Under the pieces are notes generated by a model. That model did no database searches. It was given only the letters and a program-made list of their open reading frames with translations, and had not been told where the DNA came from. This document shows, in pieces, positions 48,017 through 58,591 of a stretch of DNA of 64,000 nt (positions within the stretch are counted from its first letter, which is position 1; every line of letters begins with the position of its first letter). Where the stretch lies: NCBI RefSeq assembly GCF_004331995.1, contig NZ_SJDT01000002.1, positions 310,001-374,000 on the forward strand, given 5' to 3'. Made by a program: the position numbers and the translations under genes. This DNA comes from Arcanobacterium bovis. Lineage in GTDB: Bacteria > Actinomycetota > Actinomycetes > Actinomycetales > Actinomycetaceae.

Positions 48017-49444
48017 TTAGTTGAGATTAGTAAACGTTTCACCCATCTTATGAATTCGAATCGTATTTGTGGAGCCAACTTGCCCAGGTGGCATGCCACA
48101 AATAATCACGACACGATCACCGTCTACTGCGAGACCGAGCTCACGCAAAGAGTGATCCACTTGGTCAACCATATCATCTGTGTGCTTAACAGGTGGAACC
48201 AGTACCGACTGCACACCCCATGTCAAAGCGAGCTGTTGGCGGATATCTTCGTTTGGTGTAAACACCAAAAGTGGAATACGCGCACGTAGTCGAGCCATGC
48301 GGCGAGCGGTTTGACCCGACGAAGTAAATACTGAAAGGTACTTAACGCCCAAGGCCTCACCGATATCCATTGCAGATCGGGTCATGACGCCGTTGCGGGT
48401 GCGATGAAGGTTACCAATCTTTGGAATGGATTCGAGTCCATGCTCTTCGGTGAACTCGATAATCGATGCCATTGTTTCAACACAACGGATTGGGTACTTA
48501 CCAACCGATGTTTCGCCCGAAAGCATAACCGCGTCGGCACCGTCGAGAATTGCGTTCGCACAATCGGAAGTCTCAGCGCGAGTTGGAGTTGGAGCGTTGA
48601 TCATTGATTCGAGCACCTGCGTAGCCACAATAACTGGCTTTGCATGACGACGTGCGATAGCAATTGCGCGCTTCTGCACAATAGGAACTTGCTGGAGTGG
48701 AAGTTCCACACCCAAATCGCCGCGGGCGATCATAAATCCATCGAAAACCTGGACAAGATCTTCAAGCACAGTAACTGCCTGTGGCTTTTCGATCTTTGCA
48801 ATCACAGGAACTCGACGTCCAACTTTGTCCATCACAGCGTGCACGTCGGCGGCGTCTTCTGGAGAGCGCACAAACGAAAGTGCAACGAGATCACAGCCGT
48901 ATTCGAGACCCCATTCCAGGTCAAGCTTATCCTTTTCCGACAGTGCCGGAACAGAAACCGCTACACCGGGGAGATTAACACCCTTGTGATCCGAAACAGT
49001 ACCGCCAACAACGACTTCAGTGCGTACGCGTGGACCATCTACGTCAACAACGCGAACCTGGACTTTACCGTCGTCGATCAAAATAGTATCGCCCGGATGG
49101 CAATCTCCTGGAAGTCCCTTGTGGGTGGTAGAGACTAAATCTTTATCGCCTGGAACGTCTTCAGTAGTAATAGTAAAAATATCGCCATTTTGAAGCAATA
49201 CTGGACCTTCAGCGAAATTACCAAGGCGAATCTTCGGACCTTGGAGATCCACAAGCACCGCTACAGGCGTGTCAAGCTCTGCAGCAGCTTCACGAACCCA
49301 ATTGATTCGCTCTTCGTGCTCAGCATGGGAACCATGCGACGCATTAATACGCGCCACATTCATTCCAGCTTTAACGAGTTCAACAATTCGCTCTTTGCTA
49401 CCCACAGCGGGGCCTAAAGTACATACAATCTTTGCTCTTCGCAT
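48017..49444 (-). CDS. pyk: Pyruvate kinase
   Basis: 475 residues. N-terminal KIVCTLGPAVGS, substrate and Mg site MIARGDLGVELP, signature APTPTRAET and the C-terminal regulatory domain. Catalyses the last ATP-making step of glycolysis. Near lgt and the trp genes, as in mycobacteria. The start lacks a ribosome binding site and has TAGAAT 6 nt upstream, so a leaderless mRNA is likely. Confidence 0.96.
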   Translation of the reverse strand: MRRAKIVCTLGPAVGSKERIVELVKAGMNVARINASHGSHAEHEERINWVREAAAELDTPVAVLVDLQGPKIRLGNFAEGPVLLQNGDIFTITTEDVPGDKDLVSTTHKGLPGDCHPGDTILIDDGKVQVRVVDVDGPRVRTEVVVGGTVSDHKGVNLPGVAVSVPALSEKDKLDLEWGLEYGCDLVALSFVRSPEDAADVHAVMDKVGRRVPVIAKIEKPQAVTVLEDLVQVFDGFMIARGDLGVELPLQQVPIVQKRAIAIARRHAKPVIVATQVLESMINAPTPTRAETSDCANAILDGADAVMLSGETSVGKYPIRCVETMASIIEFTEEHGLESIPKIGNLHRTRNGVMTRSAMDIGEALGVKYLSVFTSSGQTARRMARLRARIPLLVFTPNEDIRQQLALTWGVQSVLVPPVKHTDDMVDQVDHSLRELGLAVDGDRVVIICGMPPGQVGSTNTIRIHKMGETFTNLN

Positions 49445-49450
49445 ATCTCT

Positions 49451-49456
49451 ATTCTA
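49451..49456 (-). promoter_or_regulatory. -10 element of a putative leaderless promoter for pyk
   Basis: TAGAAT ends exactly 6 nt before the ATG of pyk. No Shine-Dalgarno and no clear -35. Confidence 0.5.
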
Positions 49457-49507
49457 ACCGATCAATCCGTTTTCTTTTGCGGTATTTTCTATTAGCTTGG
49501 TAATACG

Positions 49508-50389
49508 TTACGCCTCAGCGGTACGATCCACCTCGTTGTTATCCGCTTTGGCCTCCGCCGGCGCTTGGAGATAAATATCGTCGACCTGAGGATTCGCACG
49601 CAGATTCTTAGTGACGAACACATAAACCACGATTGCGCCGAGGAAAACAAAAATTGAAGTCCACACATTGAGGCGAAGTCCGGCAATGATCTCTGCTTCG
49701 TCGATGCGTAAATTCTCAATCCAGACTCGACCCAAGGTATAAAAGGCAACATAGAGAACAATTACCTGGCCACCGCGCAGATTTTTGCCACGTTCAAGCA
49801 GTATCAGCACTAAAGCTGCACTTAAACACCATAGTGCTTCATAGAGAAATGTGGGATGGAAAGTGGTTCCAGCCGGATATCCGCCCACAATATGTTCAGG
49901 CGAAATCTCAAGCCCCCACGGCAGATCAGTGGGACGTCCGTAAAGTTCTTGATTAAACCAGTTGCCAAACCTGCCAATGGCTTGGGCCACAAGCAATCCT
50001 GGCGCTAAGGCATCAGCGAAAGGAGCAAACCGCAGACCTCGACGATGTAGCGCGATATAAATACCGAGTCCACCGGCAGCAACAGCTCCCCAGATACCAA
50101 GACCGCCCTCCCAAATCCGGAAAATCTTGGTCAGATCACCGTTTTCGCCAAAGTAAGGCTGCGGCGTCGTAAAAATATGGTACAAACGGGCGCCGATGAT
50201 ACCGAAGATAACTGCCCAAACTGCAACGTCAATCGAAATCTCGCTCGGACCACCTTTTTTCGTATAACGCTTTTCGAGGATATAGACGGCGACAATAATC
50301 CCGATGATGATCGCAAATGCATAGGCACGAATTGGTAGCGGGCCGAGATACCACACATTAACAGGTGGCGAAGGTATTGATGCGAACAA
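49508..50389 (-). CDS. lgt: Prolipoprotein diacylglyceryl transferase
   Basis: 293 residues, TTG start with AAGGAG 6 nt upstream. Seven membrane helices; family signature GRFGNWFNQELYGRPTDLPW near residues 135-155. It moves diacylglycerol from phosphatidylglycerol to the lipobox cysteine, the first step of lipoprotein maturation; Lnt (4.7-6.3 kb) performs the last. The C-terminal tail of about 35 residues is hydrophilic and variable. Last gene of the trp run, 41 nt after trpA. Confidence 0.95.
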   Translation of the reverse strand: MFASIPSPPVNVWYLGPLPIRAYAFAIIIGIIVAVYILEKRYTKKGGPSEISIDVAVWAVIFGIIGARLYHIFTTPQPYFGENGDLTKIFRIWEGGLGIWGAVAAGGLGIYIALHRRGLRFAPFADALAPGLLVAQAIGRFGNWFNQELYGRPTDLPWGLEISPEHIVGGYPAGTTFHPTFLYEALWCLSAALVLILLERGKNLRGGQVIVLYVAFYTLGRVWIENLRIDEAEIIAGLRLNVWTSIFVFLGAIVVYVFVTKNLRANPQVDDIYLQAPAEAKADNNEVDRTAEA

Positions 50390-50430
50390 AAACTGCTCCT
50401 TAAAGTTTGCTAACCGTGCCCATCATATCG

Positions 50431-51246
50431 TTATTGAGCCCGCTTAGCGCTTTCAACACCAGTAAAAATATCTGCCGCAGTACTGGAAACATTGTCCAGT
50501 AACTCGTTCGGAGCGCCTTCACCCATGAGGGACTGAACTAGCGCTGATCCTACAATCACTGCATCAGCGTAGCCGCCGACCGTATGCGCTTGTTGAGCAT
50601 TGGAGACGCCGATGCCCACGCCTACGCGTTGTGCACCGAGCGAACGTGCGCGTTGTACCAAGGATGGCGCATCCGACCCGACGTCGTTCTGCACACCTGT
50701 AACTCCCATACGCGACGCTGCATATACGAAACCGCGAGTGTTTTCGCAAGTAAGCTTGATCCGAGCGTCTGTCGACGACGGTGCGATAAGGAATACTTTG
50801 TCGAGGTCATAGTTATCCGCTACGCCGATCCATTCCGCAGCTTCTTCTGGAATAAGATCAGGCGTGATCAAACCAGCTCCTCCAGCATTGTGCAGATCGC
50901 GGGAAAAATTCTCGACACCATATTTGAACACGGGATTGTAGTAAGTCATGACCAGTACAGCAGCGCCAGACTCGGCAACTTCTTCTACGGCCCGGAATAC
51001 ATCCCCACGGCGTAGCCCATTGTCGAGAGCTAACTGTGCAGCGTGTTGGATAACCGCACCGTCCATGGTTGGATCGGAATAGGGAAAGCCGAGTTCGATG
51101 ACGTCCGCGCCCGCCGCAACGACCTGTTGAGCAGCCTTGATAGACAAATCCACACTGGGAAACCCAACCGGCAGATAAGCCACGAAGGCAGGTCGTTCTT
51201 GAGCGAGAGCCGCATCAATTGCATCACCAGTACGGGAATTCATCAT
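50431..51246 (-). CDS. trpA: Tryptophan synthase alpha chain
   Basis: 271 residues. Catalytic Glu51 ([11 protein letters not shown]) and Asp62 (TMDG) are visible; [12 protein letters not shown] near 215 binds phosphate. It cleaves indole-3-glycerol phosphate and passes indole to TrpB. Start overlaps the trpB stop by 4 nt (ATGA), fitting the fixed 1:1 complex. Confidence 0.96.
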   Translation of the reverse strand: MMNSRTGDAIDAALAQERPAFVAYLPVGFPSVDLSIKAAQQVVAAGADVIELGFPYSDPTMDGAVIQHAAQLALDNGLRRGDVFRAVEEVAESGAAVLVMTYYNPVFKYGVENFSRDLHNAGGAGLITPDLIPEEAAEWIGVADNYDLDKVFLIAPSSTDARIKLTCENTRGFVYAASRMGVTGVQNDVGSDAPSLVQRARSLGAQRVGVGIGVSNAQQAHTVGGYADAVIVGSALVQSLMGEGAPNELLDNVSSTAADIFTGVESAKRAQ

Positions 51247-52460
51247 TCGCCCTCTTTCAAAAGTCCAAAATAACGGGCAGCGGTTTCCACGTCTTTATCT
51301 CCCCTACCAGATAAACACACCAAGATAATTGGCGGAGTTTGACCAGCCACCTGCGCATCGCAGCCAAATTTCATCGCGCCAGCCAGGGCATGCGCCGATT
51401 CAATCGCCGGAATAATACCTTCGGTTCGGCACAAGAGCCGGAAGGCTTCCATCGCTTCTGCATCAGAAACAGGTAGGTAGTGGGCACGGTTAGTCTGCGC
51501 TAGCCAGGCGTGTTGAGGGCCGACTCCAGGATAATCGAGTCCTGCAGAAATCGAGTGTGACTCGATTGTTTGCCCGTCGTCATCTTGTAAAATGAAAGTC
51601 TTTGCTCCGTGCAAAACTCCCGTGCTACCGCCGGAAATCGATGCGGCGTGACGCGAAGTATCAACGCCATCGCCAGCAGCTTCGCAACCGATGAGCGTCA
51701 CAGTCGGATCGTCGAGGAAACGGTTAAAGATACCGATCGCATTCGATCCTCCTCCCACACAGGCAACGACGGCGTCCGGCAATTTTCCGGTGAGTTCCAG
51801 TACCTGCGTGCGCGCTTCCTCGCCAATGATCTTCTGTAGATCACGAACTAAACTGGGGAAAGGATGCGGACCAGCTGCTGTGCCGAAGATGTAGTTAGTA
51901 GAATCAACATTCGTAAACCAATCGCGGAATGCTTCATTAATAGCATCTTTGAGAGTCTTTGATCCGTGTTCAACTGCGACGACGCGCGCGCCGAGCAATT
52001 CCATACGCGCCACGTTCAAAGCTTGGCGTTGAGCATCTACTGCGCCCATGTAAATGGTGCACTCCAAACCGAGTAAAGCTGCGGCGGTTGCAGTGGCAAC
52101 ACCGTGCTGTCCAGCGCCGGTTTCAGCGATAACCCGGCTCTTCCCCAGACTCCGAGTCAATAATGCCTGACCGAGCACATTGTTAATCTTGTGTGATCCG
52201 GTGTGGTTCAAATCTTCACGTTTTAAGATCACCCGCGCATTGCCACAGTGCTTCGCAAATTTGGGTACTTCAGTGATGATTGAAGGACGGCCTGAATACG
52301 TTCGGTGGAGAGCCTCAAGTTCCGCGATGAATGCTGGATCTACTTTCAGTTTATTCCAACCATTTTCAAGGTCAGTTAAAGCTTTCATCAGCGCTTCTGG
52401 GATGAACCTGCCACCAAATTCGCCAAAATAGGGTCCTTGAATTTCCGAAATATTTTCCAT
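51243..52460 (-). CDS. trpB: Tryptophan synthase beta chain
   Basis: 405 residues, PLP enzyme. The PLP lysine is Lys91 in [18 protein letters not shown] binds the cofactor phosphate. Joins indole and serine to make tryptophan. N-terminal [14 protein letters not shown] is typical of TrpB1. Ten nt after trpC. Confidence 0.97.
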   Translation of the reverse strand: MENISEIQGPYFGEFGGRFIPEALMKALTDLENGWNKLKVDPAFIAELEALHRTYSGRPSIITEVPKFAKHCGNARVILKREDLNHTGSHKINNVLGQALLTRSLGKSRVIAETGAGQHGVATATAAALLGLECTIYMGAVDAQRQALNVARMELLGARVVAVEHGSKTLKDAINEAFRDWFTNVDSTNYIFGTAAGPHPFPSLVRDLQKIIGEEARTQVLELTGKLPDAVVACVGGGSNAIGIFNRFLDDPTVTLIGCEAAGDGVDTSRHAASISGGSTGVLHGAKTFILQDDDGQTIESHSISAGLDYPGVGPQHAWLAQTNRAHYLPVSDAEAMEAFRLLCRTEGIIPAIESAHALAGAMKFGCDAQVAGQTPPIILVCLSGRGDKDVETAARYFGLLKEGE

Positions 52461-52469
52461 AGGGAGTCC

Positions 52470-53288
52470 TCATCGTTCCATCGCAGTAAGCGAGGGGTGT
52501 TCACCAATTGCTACCATATCGCGAATCGCTTGACCTGGATTGCCACTGGTTACGAGAGCTTCTCCAACCAGAACGGCATCTGCGCCACTGCGGGCATAAT
52601 CCAAAACGTCTTGTGGCGTGCGCACGCCTGATTCAGCAATTCTCAGCACGTCACGCGGTAATACATCAACTACCCGATCGAATGTCTTGCGGTCCACATC
52701 GAGTGTTTTCAGGTTGCGGGCATTGATCCCAATAACGGACGCTCCTGCGTCCACCGCCCGTAGAGCTTCTTCTTGATTGTGGGCTTCTACAAGCGCAGTC
52801 ATACCCAAGGAGTGAACACGTTCTACGAAAGATTCGAGCACAATCTGCTCTAGCGCGGCAACAATGAGCAGTACGAGGTCTGCGCCGTGAGCGCGCGCTT
52901 CCCAGATTTGATAGGGACTAACAATGAAGTCTTTTCGCAAGACAGGAATATCAATACTCCGACGCACGATATCGAGATCGTCTAGCGAACCGCCAAAACG
53001 GCGCTGCTCGGTGAGTACCGAGACCGCTGCTGCCCCGCCGTCTTCATAAATCTGAGCAAGTGTTGCAGGATCGGTAATATCTGCAAGATGACCTTTGGAC
53101 GGACTCTTGCGTTTGATTTCCGAAATAATCCGCACCGCACGATGATCGTCCGTTTTCAATGCGCCATAAGCATTGAGAGCTGGCGGAATTTTCATTGCGC
53201 GCGCTTTCAGATCGTCAAGCGAAACCTGAGCTTCGCGCGTGGCTACATCAGCGCGGACACCGGCAATGATATCTTCCAAGACGGTCAT
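52470..53288 (-). CDS. trpC: Indole-3-glycerol phosphate synthase
   Basis: 272 residues with strong GGAGG before the ATG. TIM-barrel motifs [27 protein letters not shown] and AESGV are all present. Converts CdRP to indole-3-glycerol phosphate. Separated from trpE by 80 nt containing two hairpins; not fused to a TrpF domain, as expected where PriA replaces TrpF. Confidence 0.96.
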   Translation of the reverse strand: MTVLEDIIAGVRADVATREAQVSLDDLKARAMKIPPALNAYGALKTDDHRAVRIISEIKRKSPSKGHLADITDPATLAQIYEDGGAAAVSVLTEQRRFGGSLDDLDIVRRSIDIPVLRKDFIVSPYQIWEARAHGADLVLLIVAALEQIVLESFVERVHSLGMTALVEAHNQEEALRAVDAGASVIGINARNLKTLDVDRKTFDRVVDVLPRDVLRIAESGVRTPQDVLDYARSGADAVLVGEALVTSGNPGQAIRDMVAIGEHPSLTAMER

Positions 53289-53298
53289 CTTTCCTCCA

Positions 53299-53360
53299 AT
53301 CGCCTGAAACCAATCTTAACGTGATTTAGGCGATAGTCCGAACTTGCTCACCGTTTGGAC
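53299..53360 (-). promoter_or_regulatory. Two tandem hairpins between trpE and trpC
   Basis: ATCGCCT/AGGCGAT (53299-53334) and GTCCgAAC/GTTtGGAC (53336-53360, one mismatch) fill most of the intercistronic gap. The trpC ribosome binding site follows. No leader peptide with Trp codons and no T-tract was found, so mRNA processing or partial termination is more likely than classical attenuation. Confidence 0.45.
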
Positions 53361-53368
53361 GATGCACG

Positions 53369-54907
53369 CTATCCGAGCGAGTTTGCGATGTGGATTGCCC
53401 GCACTACTGCGGCAGCTTTATTGCGTGTTTCCTCAAACTCAGTGCTTGGATCCGAGTCGGCAACGATTCCTGCGCCGGCTTGAATATGGGCGTATTTTCC
53501 CTTGATGACGGCGGTGCGGATGGCGATTGCCAAGTCCGCATTTCCACTAAAATCGAAATATCCCACAACGCCACCATAGATCCCGCGCTGTGCGGGTTCC
53601 AAAGAATCGATGATCTCGATAGCGCGCGGTTTAGGCGCACCGGAAAGGGTGCCAGCTGGGAAAGTGGCTTTCAAACAGTCCACTGCCGTCTTATCCTCGC
53701 GCAAAGTGGCAGTCACCGTTGAAGTGATATGCATGATATGGGAAAACTTCTTAATTGCCATCAGTTCCTGAACATGTACAGAACCAGGCACCGCAACTTT
53801 CGCTAGGTCATTTCGCGCCAAATCAACGAGCATTATATGCTCAGAACATTCTTTTGGATCGGCAAGTAATTCCTCTTCAAGAGTTTGGTCTTCGGTAAGA
53901 TCGACGCCGCGTGGCCGGGAGCCTGCAATCGGGAATGTTGTGATTTGGGTGCCGTCGAGTTTCATCAAAGTTTCGGGCGAAGCTCCCACAACCGCAAACC
54001 CAGACTCAGCATCGAGGTTTTCCAGCTGTAAGTAGTACATGTATGGGCTTGGATTTATTGTGCGTAAAACTCGATAAACATCGAGAGGTGTAGCGTTACA
54101 CTCCACATCCTGCCGCTGCGAAAGAACTACTTGGAAAACATCTCCATCAACAATATGGGTTTTGGCGCGCGTAACCGACGCTTCGAAGTCTGATTGAATC
54201 GTGCGAAACCGAAACTTTGCTGGTATCTGTTCAGCACCGTTGCTTAGTTCGCTAAGATGAAGCGTTACTGGTTCGCTTAAGCCTGCGAACATCTGCTCAA
54301 GGCGATCCGTTGCTTGATCGTACGCTGCATCAGCGCCGTCGTCATTTCCATTGCGATTGATGGCATTCGCTACTAGCCATACCCCATTCTCTTTGTGGTC
54401 AATGGCGAGCAGGTCGTCAACAAGGCACAAAGATACATCGGGAACATCGAGTTCTCGCTGAGATTCATAGCGCAACTGTGGCTCCCATTCGGCAACAATT
54501 TCCCAGCCCAACGCGCCAATTAATCCACCAGTTAGTGGCGGTAAGTGGGCAAAGCGTTGTGTGTGTAACTGAGCTAAAGCCGAAGCCAATACCTCAATTG
54601 TGGGCCCTTGCTTAAGGACTCCTTGCGGAACGTCTCCCGTCCACTGGGCTTTGCCATCACGCGCGATTAATGACGCACGGGAACTTACGCCGATATACGA
54701 CCACCGCGAGCGAACGCCGTCTTGCTCTACGGATTCGAGTAAAAAGGTGCCAGGACGTGACTTAGCGAGTAGACGATAGAGACCAACAGGAGTTGCATCG
54801 TCGATGAGCACCCGCTTGACCACAGGGATAACCCGATGATCGCGTGCTAAGGCTAAAAAATCTTCCCGACTTGGCCAAATCTGTCCCCAAGAAAGCTCTT
54901 CGTTCAT
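53369..54907 (-). CDS. trpE: Anthranilate synthase component I
   Basis: 512 residues. The feedback motif LLES (FLLESVEQ) near residue 52 binds tryptophan; catalytic-domain motifs [19 protein letters not shown]-like [23 protein letters not shown] and [11 protein letters not shown] are present. Makes anthranilate from chorismate with glutamine-derived ammonia. The partner amidotransferase TrpG is not encoded here. ATGA overlap with hisI. Confidence 0.95.
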   Translation of the reverse strand: MNEELSWGQIWPSREDFLALARDHRVIPVVKRVLIDDATPVGLYRLLAKSRPGTFLLESVEQDGVRSRWSYIGVSSRASLIARDGKAQWTGDVPQGVLKQGPTIEVLASALAQLHTQRFAHLPPLTGGLIGALGWEIVAEWEPQLRYESQRELDVPDVSLCLVDDLLAIDHKENGVWLVANAINRNGNDDGADAAYDQATDRLEQMFAGLSEPVTLHLSELSNGAEQIPAKFRFRTIQSDFEASVTRAKTHIVDGDVFQVVLSQRQDVECNATPLDVYRVLRTINPSPYMYYLQLENLDAESGFAVVGASPETLMKLDGTQITTFPIAGSRPRGVDLTEDQTLEEELLADPKECSEHIMLVDLARNDLAKVAVPGSVHVQELMAIKKFSHIMHITSTVTATLREDKTAVDCLKATFPAGTLSGAPKPRAIEIIDSLEPAQRGIYGGVVGYFDFSGNADLAIAIRTAVIKGKYAHIQAGAGIVADSDPSTEFEETRNKAAAVVRAIHIANSLG

Positions 54908-55299
54908 TGCTTCTCGCTCTCGCCATTGTGTGTTAAAAGCAGTTCACCACCTGCTAGAAAACAGGTACGCTCGCCGGTATGGCAGGCGCTTCCCACCTGC
55001 TCAACCTGTACTAAGAGCGAATCGCCGTCGCAATCAAGCGATACATTCTTCACCAATTGGATGTGACCCGATGTATCGCCTTTGCGCCAGTATTCTTGCC
55101 GCGAACGCGACCAGAACCAAACGCGGCCAGTGGAGAGTGTGCGTGCCAAGGCCACGCGATTCATCCACGCAACCATCAATACGTCTTTGTTATCCCAGTC
55201 TTGGATTACGGCCAGCACTAAGCCCTGGTCGTTAAACTTAATTCGCTGCTCATACTGCGGATCAAGTACATCCTGTGGTGCATTTTCTGCGCTCATCAT
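54904..55299 (-). CDS. hisI: Phosphoribosyl-AMP cyclohydrolase
   Basis: 131 residues. Metal-site sequences [29 protein letters not shown] and the C-terminal [10 protein letters not shown] cysteines are typical. Opens the purine ring of PR-AMP in histidine synthesis. Stand-alone, without the HisE domain. ATGA overlaps link it to hisF and trpE. Confidence 0.95.
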   Translation of the reverse strand: MMSAENAPQDVLDPQYEQRIKFNDQGLVLAVIQDWDNKDVLMVAWMNRVALARTLSTGRVWFWSRSRQEYWRKGDTSGHIQLVKNVSLDCDGDSLLVQVEQVGSACHTGERTCFLAGGELLLTHNGESEKQ

Positions 55300-56066
55300 C
55301 GCACCTCGATTCCGGCTTTGGCAAGTTCGTCTTTGACTTCGCGTATCGTGAGAGTTCCGAAATGAAATACACTCGCTGCCAGCACAGCATCGGCACCCGC
55401 TTGTACTGCCTGCACAAAATGCTCGGTAGTACCGGCTCCTCCTGAAGCAATGATGGGCACCGAAATTTCGGAGCGAAAATCTTTAATCATGTCAGTATCG
55501 AAGCCTGCGTTTGTGCCGTCGGCATCCATCGAATTGAGCAGGATTTCTCCTGCACCGAGTTCAACAGCAGTGCGTGCCCACTGCAAAGCGTCAATGCCTG
55601 TGCCTTGTTTGCCACCGTGAGTAGTAATTTCGTAGCCAGAATCTGTTCGAGTTTCTTCGCGAACTCGGCGTGCATCAACCGAAAGCGTAATAACTTGATT
55701 GCCAAATTGATCTGCAATTTCACTGATGAGTTCTGGCCTGCGCACGGCAGCAGTGTTAATTCCTACCTTATCGGCACCGGCGTGAAGCAATTGTGCCACG
55801 TCGTCAACGGAACGGACGCCACCGCCAACAGTGAGCGGAATAAACACTTGATCGGCAGTTTTGCGCACTACGTCAAGTAGCGTTGAACGCCCTTCGACAG
55901 ACGCCGAGACATCGAGGAATGTCAGTTCATCACAGCCCATGTCACCATAGATTCGCGCGAGCTCCACGGGATCGCCCGCATCGCGTAAATTCTCAAAATT
56001 CACACCTTTAACGACTCGACCATGCGAAACATCGAGACACGGAATAACACGCACTGCAACCGCCAC
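55296..56066 (-). CDS. hisF: Imidazole glycerol phosphate synthase subunit HisF
   Basis: 256 residues, GTG start with GGGGAG upstream. TIM barrel with catalytic Asp11 (IPCLDV) and second acid in SVDARR; GGGVRS and ASGGAGT bind phosphate. With HisH it closes the imidazole ring and releases AICAR. HisH is not in the window. Begins 13 nt after the FKBP-like gene. Confidence 0.96.
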   Translation of the reverse strand: MAVAVRVIPCLDVSHGRVVKGVNFENLRDAGDPVELARIYGDMGCDELTFLDVSASVEGRSTLLDVVRKTADQVFIPLTVGGGVRSVDDVAQLLHAGADKVGINTAAVRRPELISEIADQFGNQVITLSVDARRVREETRTDSGYEITTHGGKQGTGIDALQWARTAVELGAGEILLNSMDADGTNAGFDTDMIKDFRSEISVPIIASGGAGTTEHFVQAVQAGADAVLAASVFHFGTLTIREVKDELAKAGIEVR

Positions 56067-56079
56067 GGCTCTCCCCTAC

Positions 56080-56937
56080 TTAATCCTCAGCTTTATTAGC
56101 AATAGCAAGAATATCAACTATTGCATAAATATCGCGGTTCCCTTGCGCATTTTGGGCAGGTATCGCTAGCGCGACTCGTGAACCAATACGCTGATCGAGC
56201 AAGCCATCGCGCATTCCAGCGAAAACTTTGTTCACCTCTATATATGCCGGTTGTGGATTATTCCAAGTATCTTCAAGCACAGCGCCGTTGGCATCAACGA
56301 GCACGTAATTTGCAAAAATTGCGTCGTTTTGGGTGATCTGTGCACCTTTGCCAGCGATAAGTTCACTTACTGCGAGCGAGGGAATCGCTTGACCTGTTGC
56401 GCCCAAAGTCGGTCTATTGTTTGCTCCTACCGTAATGCCTGGGAACGGTACAGTTCCTGCAAAAGCCTTCATTTGTCCTTGGACAGTGGTAGGGAGCAGA
56501 TCAATGACAACGATCTCCGTGTTTTTCGCCGAATCATCAGGATCAACGACGGCGATACGCGAACCTTCCGTTTTGCCCAAGATAGCTTCGGCAATAGTGC
56601 CTAATTTCTTCTTATCAGCCTGTCCAGCATAAAACTGGTCGTGATTATTGTTTACTAACCCGCCATTCGAGGTGTACGAATATGACGCAGCTTGGTAGAG
56701 CAGTTGCGTTCCTTCGTCGATAACGCGGCCACCACCTTGCACGAGCATTTTTACTCCCGCATCAGAGGCATGCACACTACCTGTCACAGATATCGACGCC
56801 GGTGATCCCACCTCGCCATGTGATGCTATCGTAAGCGTTGTATTGGATCCTGAATTTTTCGTATGCACAATTCCCACACCAAAACCGATGAGGAGCGCAA
56901 GTATAAATCCCAAAACTAGATGAATTCTTCGTACCAT
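56080..56937 (-). CDS. Membrane-anchored FKBP-type peptidyl-prolyl isomerase, two FKBP-like domains
   Basis: 285 residues. One N-terminal hydrophobic helix (about 5-25, preceded by RR) without a lipobox Cys would anchor it with the body outside the membrane. Two FKBP-like units follow: a degenerate one at about 60-155 (VKMLVQGGGRVIDEGTQLLY, then IAEAILGKTEGSRIAVVDP) and a better one at about 195-280 (AGKGAQITQNDAIFANYVLV, FAGMRDGLLDQRIGSRVAL). The Tyr/Asp/Trp active-site set is incomplete in the first. Its start shares one base with the pafA stop (TAATG). FKBP genes behind pafA are common in actinobacteria; the functional link is unknown. Confidence 0.8.
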   Translation of the reverse strand: MVRRIHLVLGFILALLIGFGVGIVHTKNSGSNTTLTIASHGEVGSPASISVTGSVHASDAGVKMLVQGGGRVIDEGTQLLYQAASYSYTSNGGLVNNNHDQFYAGQADKKKLGTIAEAILGKTEGSRIAVVDPDDSAKNTEIVVIDLLPTTVQGQMKAFAGTVPFPGITVGANNRPTLGATGQAIPSLAVSELIAGKGAQITQNDAIFANYVLVDANGAVLEDTWNNPQPAYIEVNKVFAGMRDGLLDQRIGSRVALAIPAQNAQGNRDIYAIVDILAIANKAED

Positions 56938-58319
56938 TAGCAGTCCAGTTCTTCCATCAGAGCATCTACTCGCGAATCTGCGTTTACGAATGGATCTTTG
57001 AGTAGCACCGTGGCTGAGCCATCGGCGGTAATCAAGCGCAAATTAGTCCAATCCGCCATAAAATCGCGGCGCGAATCTAGGGCGGCAGCCACGAAATCTC
57101 CACGCAATTTTGCTCGCGTTGTCTGCGGAGGAATTGCCATCGCCGTCGTCACTTCGTCCTCAGTAACAAGTTTCTTCAGACCGCCGCTAGCTTCTAAGGA
57201 TGCTCGTAAACCGCTGCGCGTAATGTCGTGCCACGCCAGATCGAGCCGAGCGATGCGAGGATCATCGAGTCCCACCCCTAAGCGCTCCTGATAGCGCTTG
57301 AGCAGCCGCTTTTTAGCAATCCAATCAATTTCGGTGGCAAGTGAATCCGTATTGCCGCGTTCAATGCCTTCAAGTGCGCGTTTCCACAGATCAAAGACGT
57401 ATTCGCGGGTCGGATCAAGCGTCGATAGCCATCCTGCCGACTCGTAATGAGCCATGACCTGTTCGTATATTGCTACTTGGATCTCGAGCGCAGTGATGCG
57501 TGTGCCATTAGCTTGCTCCACGAGCGCTTTGCCCGATGTATCTTGGGAAATCTCGCGAATGGCAAGCATCGGATCTGCTAATTCGCACTGTCGAAAGCGC
57601 ACGCCGTCTTCCAAACAGTTAAGTACTGCCTCGGTCATGCCAATCTTCAACGCCGACGTTGAGTCAGAAATATTGGAGTCACCCACAATAACATGCATAC
57701 GGCGGTACAGCTCGGCATCGCCATGCGGTTCATCGCGGGTATTGATCATCGGCCGTGCACGCGTTGAGGCAGACGAAACAGCATCCCACATGTGGTGAGC
57801 TCGTTGAGAGATTTCGTAGCGGACTCCGGCGTCGTCTTTCGCGATAAAACCGGCACCAACGAGGATTTGCCGGCTCACAAAAAACGGAACCAGCGATTCG
57901 ATTCGCGCCCGATAATCACGACGACGACGCACCAGATAGTTTTCGTGGCAACCGAAAGAATTTCCCTGCGTATCGACGTTGTTTTTGAACAAGTGAACCT
58001 TGCCAGGAATGGACTTTTGGATAAGCTCCTCATTCAATACATCGACCATCGTCGAAAATATGGCATCACCAGCGCGGTCATTGCACACAATATCGTGCAC
58101 CGAATCGCATTCAGCACTGGCGTATTCTGGATGTGCTCCTACATCGAGATAGAGGCGTGCGCCATTGGCTAGGAAGGTATTCGTTGAGCGATTCGTAGCT
58201 AAGACCTGCGCAAAAAGTCGTTGTGCGGCGTCTTCCGGATCGAGTGGAGGAACGCCGCCGTTAAGCGAGGCGCACATCAAGCCATACTCGGTTTCGACAC
58301 CGAAAATTCTGCGTTTCAC
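56937..58319 (-). CDS. pafA: Pup-protein ligase PafA
   Basis: 460 residues, GTG start overlapping the pup stop (GTGA). Carboxylate-amine ligase fold: N-terminal RRIFGVETEYG binds Mg-ATP and the catalytic Asp59 is in LYLDVGAHPEYASAE. No Dop loop, which separates it from Dop. It phosphorylates the Pup C-terminal Glu and joins it to substrate lysines. Directly coupled to pup, with no prcB or prcA between, unlike mycobacteria. Confidence 0.96.
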   Translation of the reverse strand: MKRRIFGVETEYGLMCASLNGGVPPLDPEDAAQRLFAQVLATNRSTNTFLANGARLYLDVGAHPEYASAECDSVHDIVCNDRAGDAIFSTMVDVLNEELIQKSIPGKVHLFKNNVDTQGNSFGCHENYLVRRRRDYRARIESLVPFFVSRQILVGAGFIAKDDAGVRYEISQRAHHMWDAVSSASTRARPMINTRDEPHGDAELYRRMHVIVGDSNISDSTSALKIGMTEAVLNCLEDGVRFRQCELADPMLAIREISQDTSGKALVEQANGTRITALEIQVAIYEQVMAHYESAGWLSTLDPTREYVFDLWKRALEGIERGNTDSLATEIDWIAKKRLLKRYQERLGVGLDDPRIARLDLAWHDITRSGLRASLEASGGLKKLVTEDEVTTAMAIPPQTTRAKLRGDFVAAALDSRRDFMADWTNLRLITADGSATVLLKDPFVNADSRVDALMEELDC

Positions 58320-58498
58320 TGGCCGCCCTTTTGCACAAATCCTTGTACAAACGATGTTGCGTTCGATTCTAGGATCGAATCAATATCATCGAGTAGCGAA
58401 TCGACGTCGAAGTCCTTGGTTTGAGGTTGGGCAAATTCGACTTCCTCGGAGTGAACCTCTGATCGTTTGCGTGGTTGTGCAAATTCTTGTTGCGACAT
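58316..58498 (-). CDS. pup: Prokaryotic ubiquitin-like protein Pup
   Basis: 60 residues. Disordered acidic/basic N-terminus, then the central helix DVDSLLDDIDSILESNATSF that coils onto ARC, then GFVQKGGQ. The C-terminal Gln must be deamidated to Glu by Dop before ligation, which matches the dop gene upstream. Its stop overlaps pafA by 4 nt. Only one Lys lies close to the C-terminus. Confidence 0.96.
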   Translation of the reverse strand: MSQQEFAQPRKRSEVHSEEVEFAQPQTKDFDVDSLLDDIDSILESNATSFVQGFVQKGGQ

Positions 58499-58591
58499 CG
58501 TTTTTCGTTTCCCTTTCCACTTCGCTTATCCAGTGTAGACCTCTCATTAGGCAAACTCTAGAATCGTCTCAAGGCCGTGAGCCACAATTCG

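Noticed and set aside
48401-48450. tRNA-like TTCGAGTCC motif in pyk
   Set aside because: No acceptor, D or anticodon stems around it; it is normal coding sequence.
54904-55000. Tryptophan attenuator or T-box before trpE
   Set aside because: trpE overlaps hisI by 4 nt, so there is no leader region.
58499-58591. Search for prcB/prcA or a small gene between dop and pup
   Set aside because: Only 93 nt are available and no convincing frame or promoter was found.
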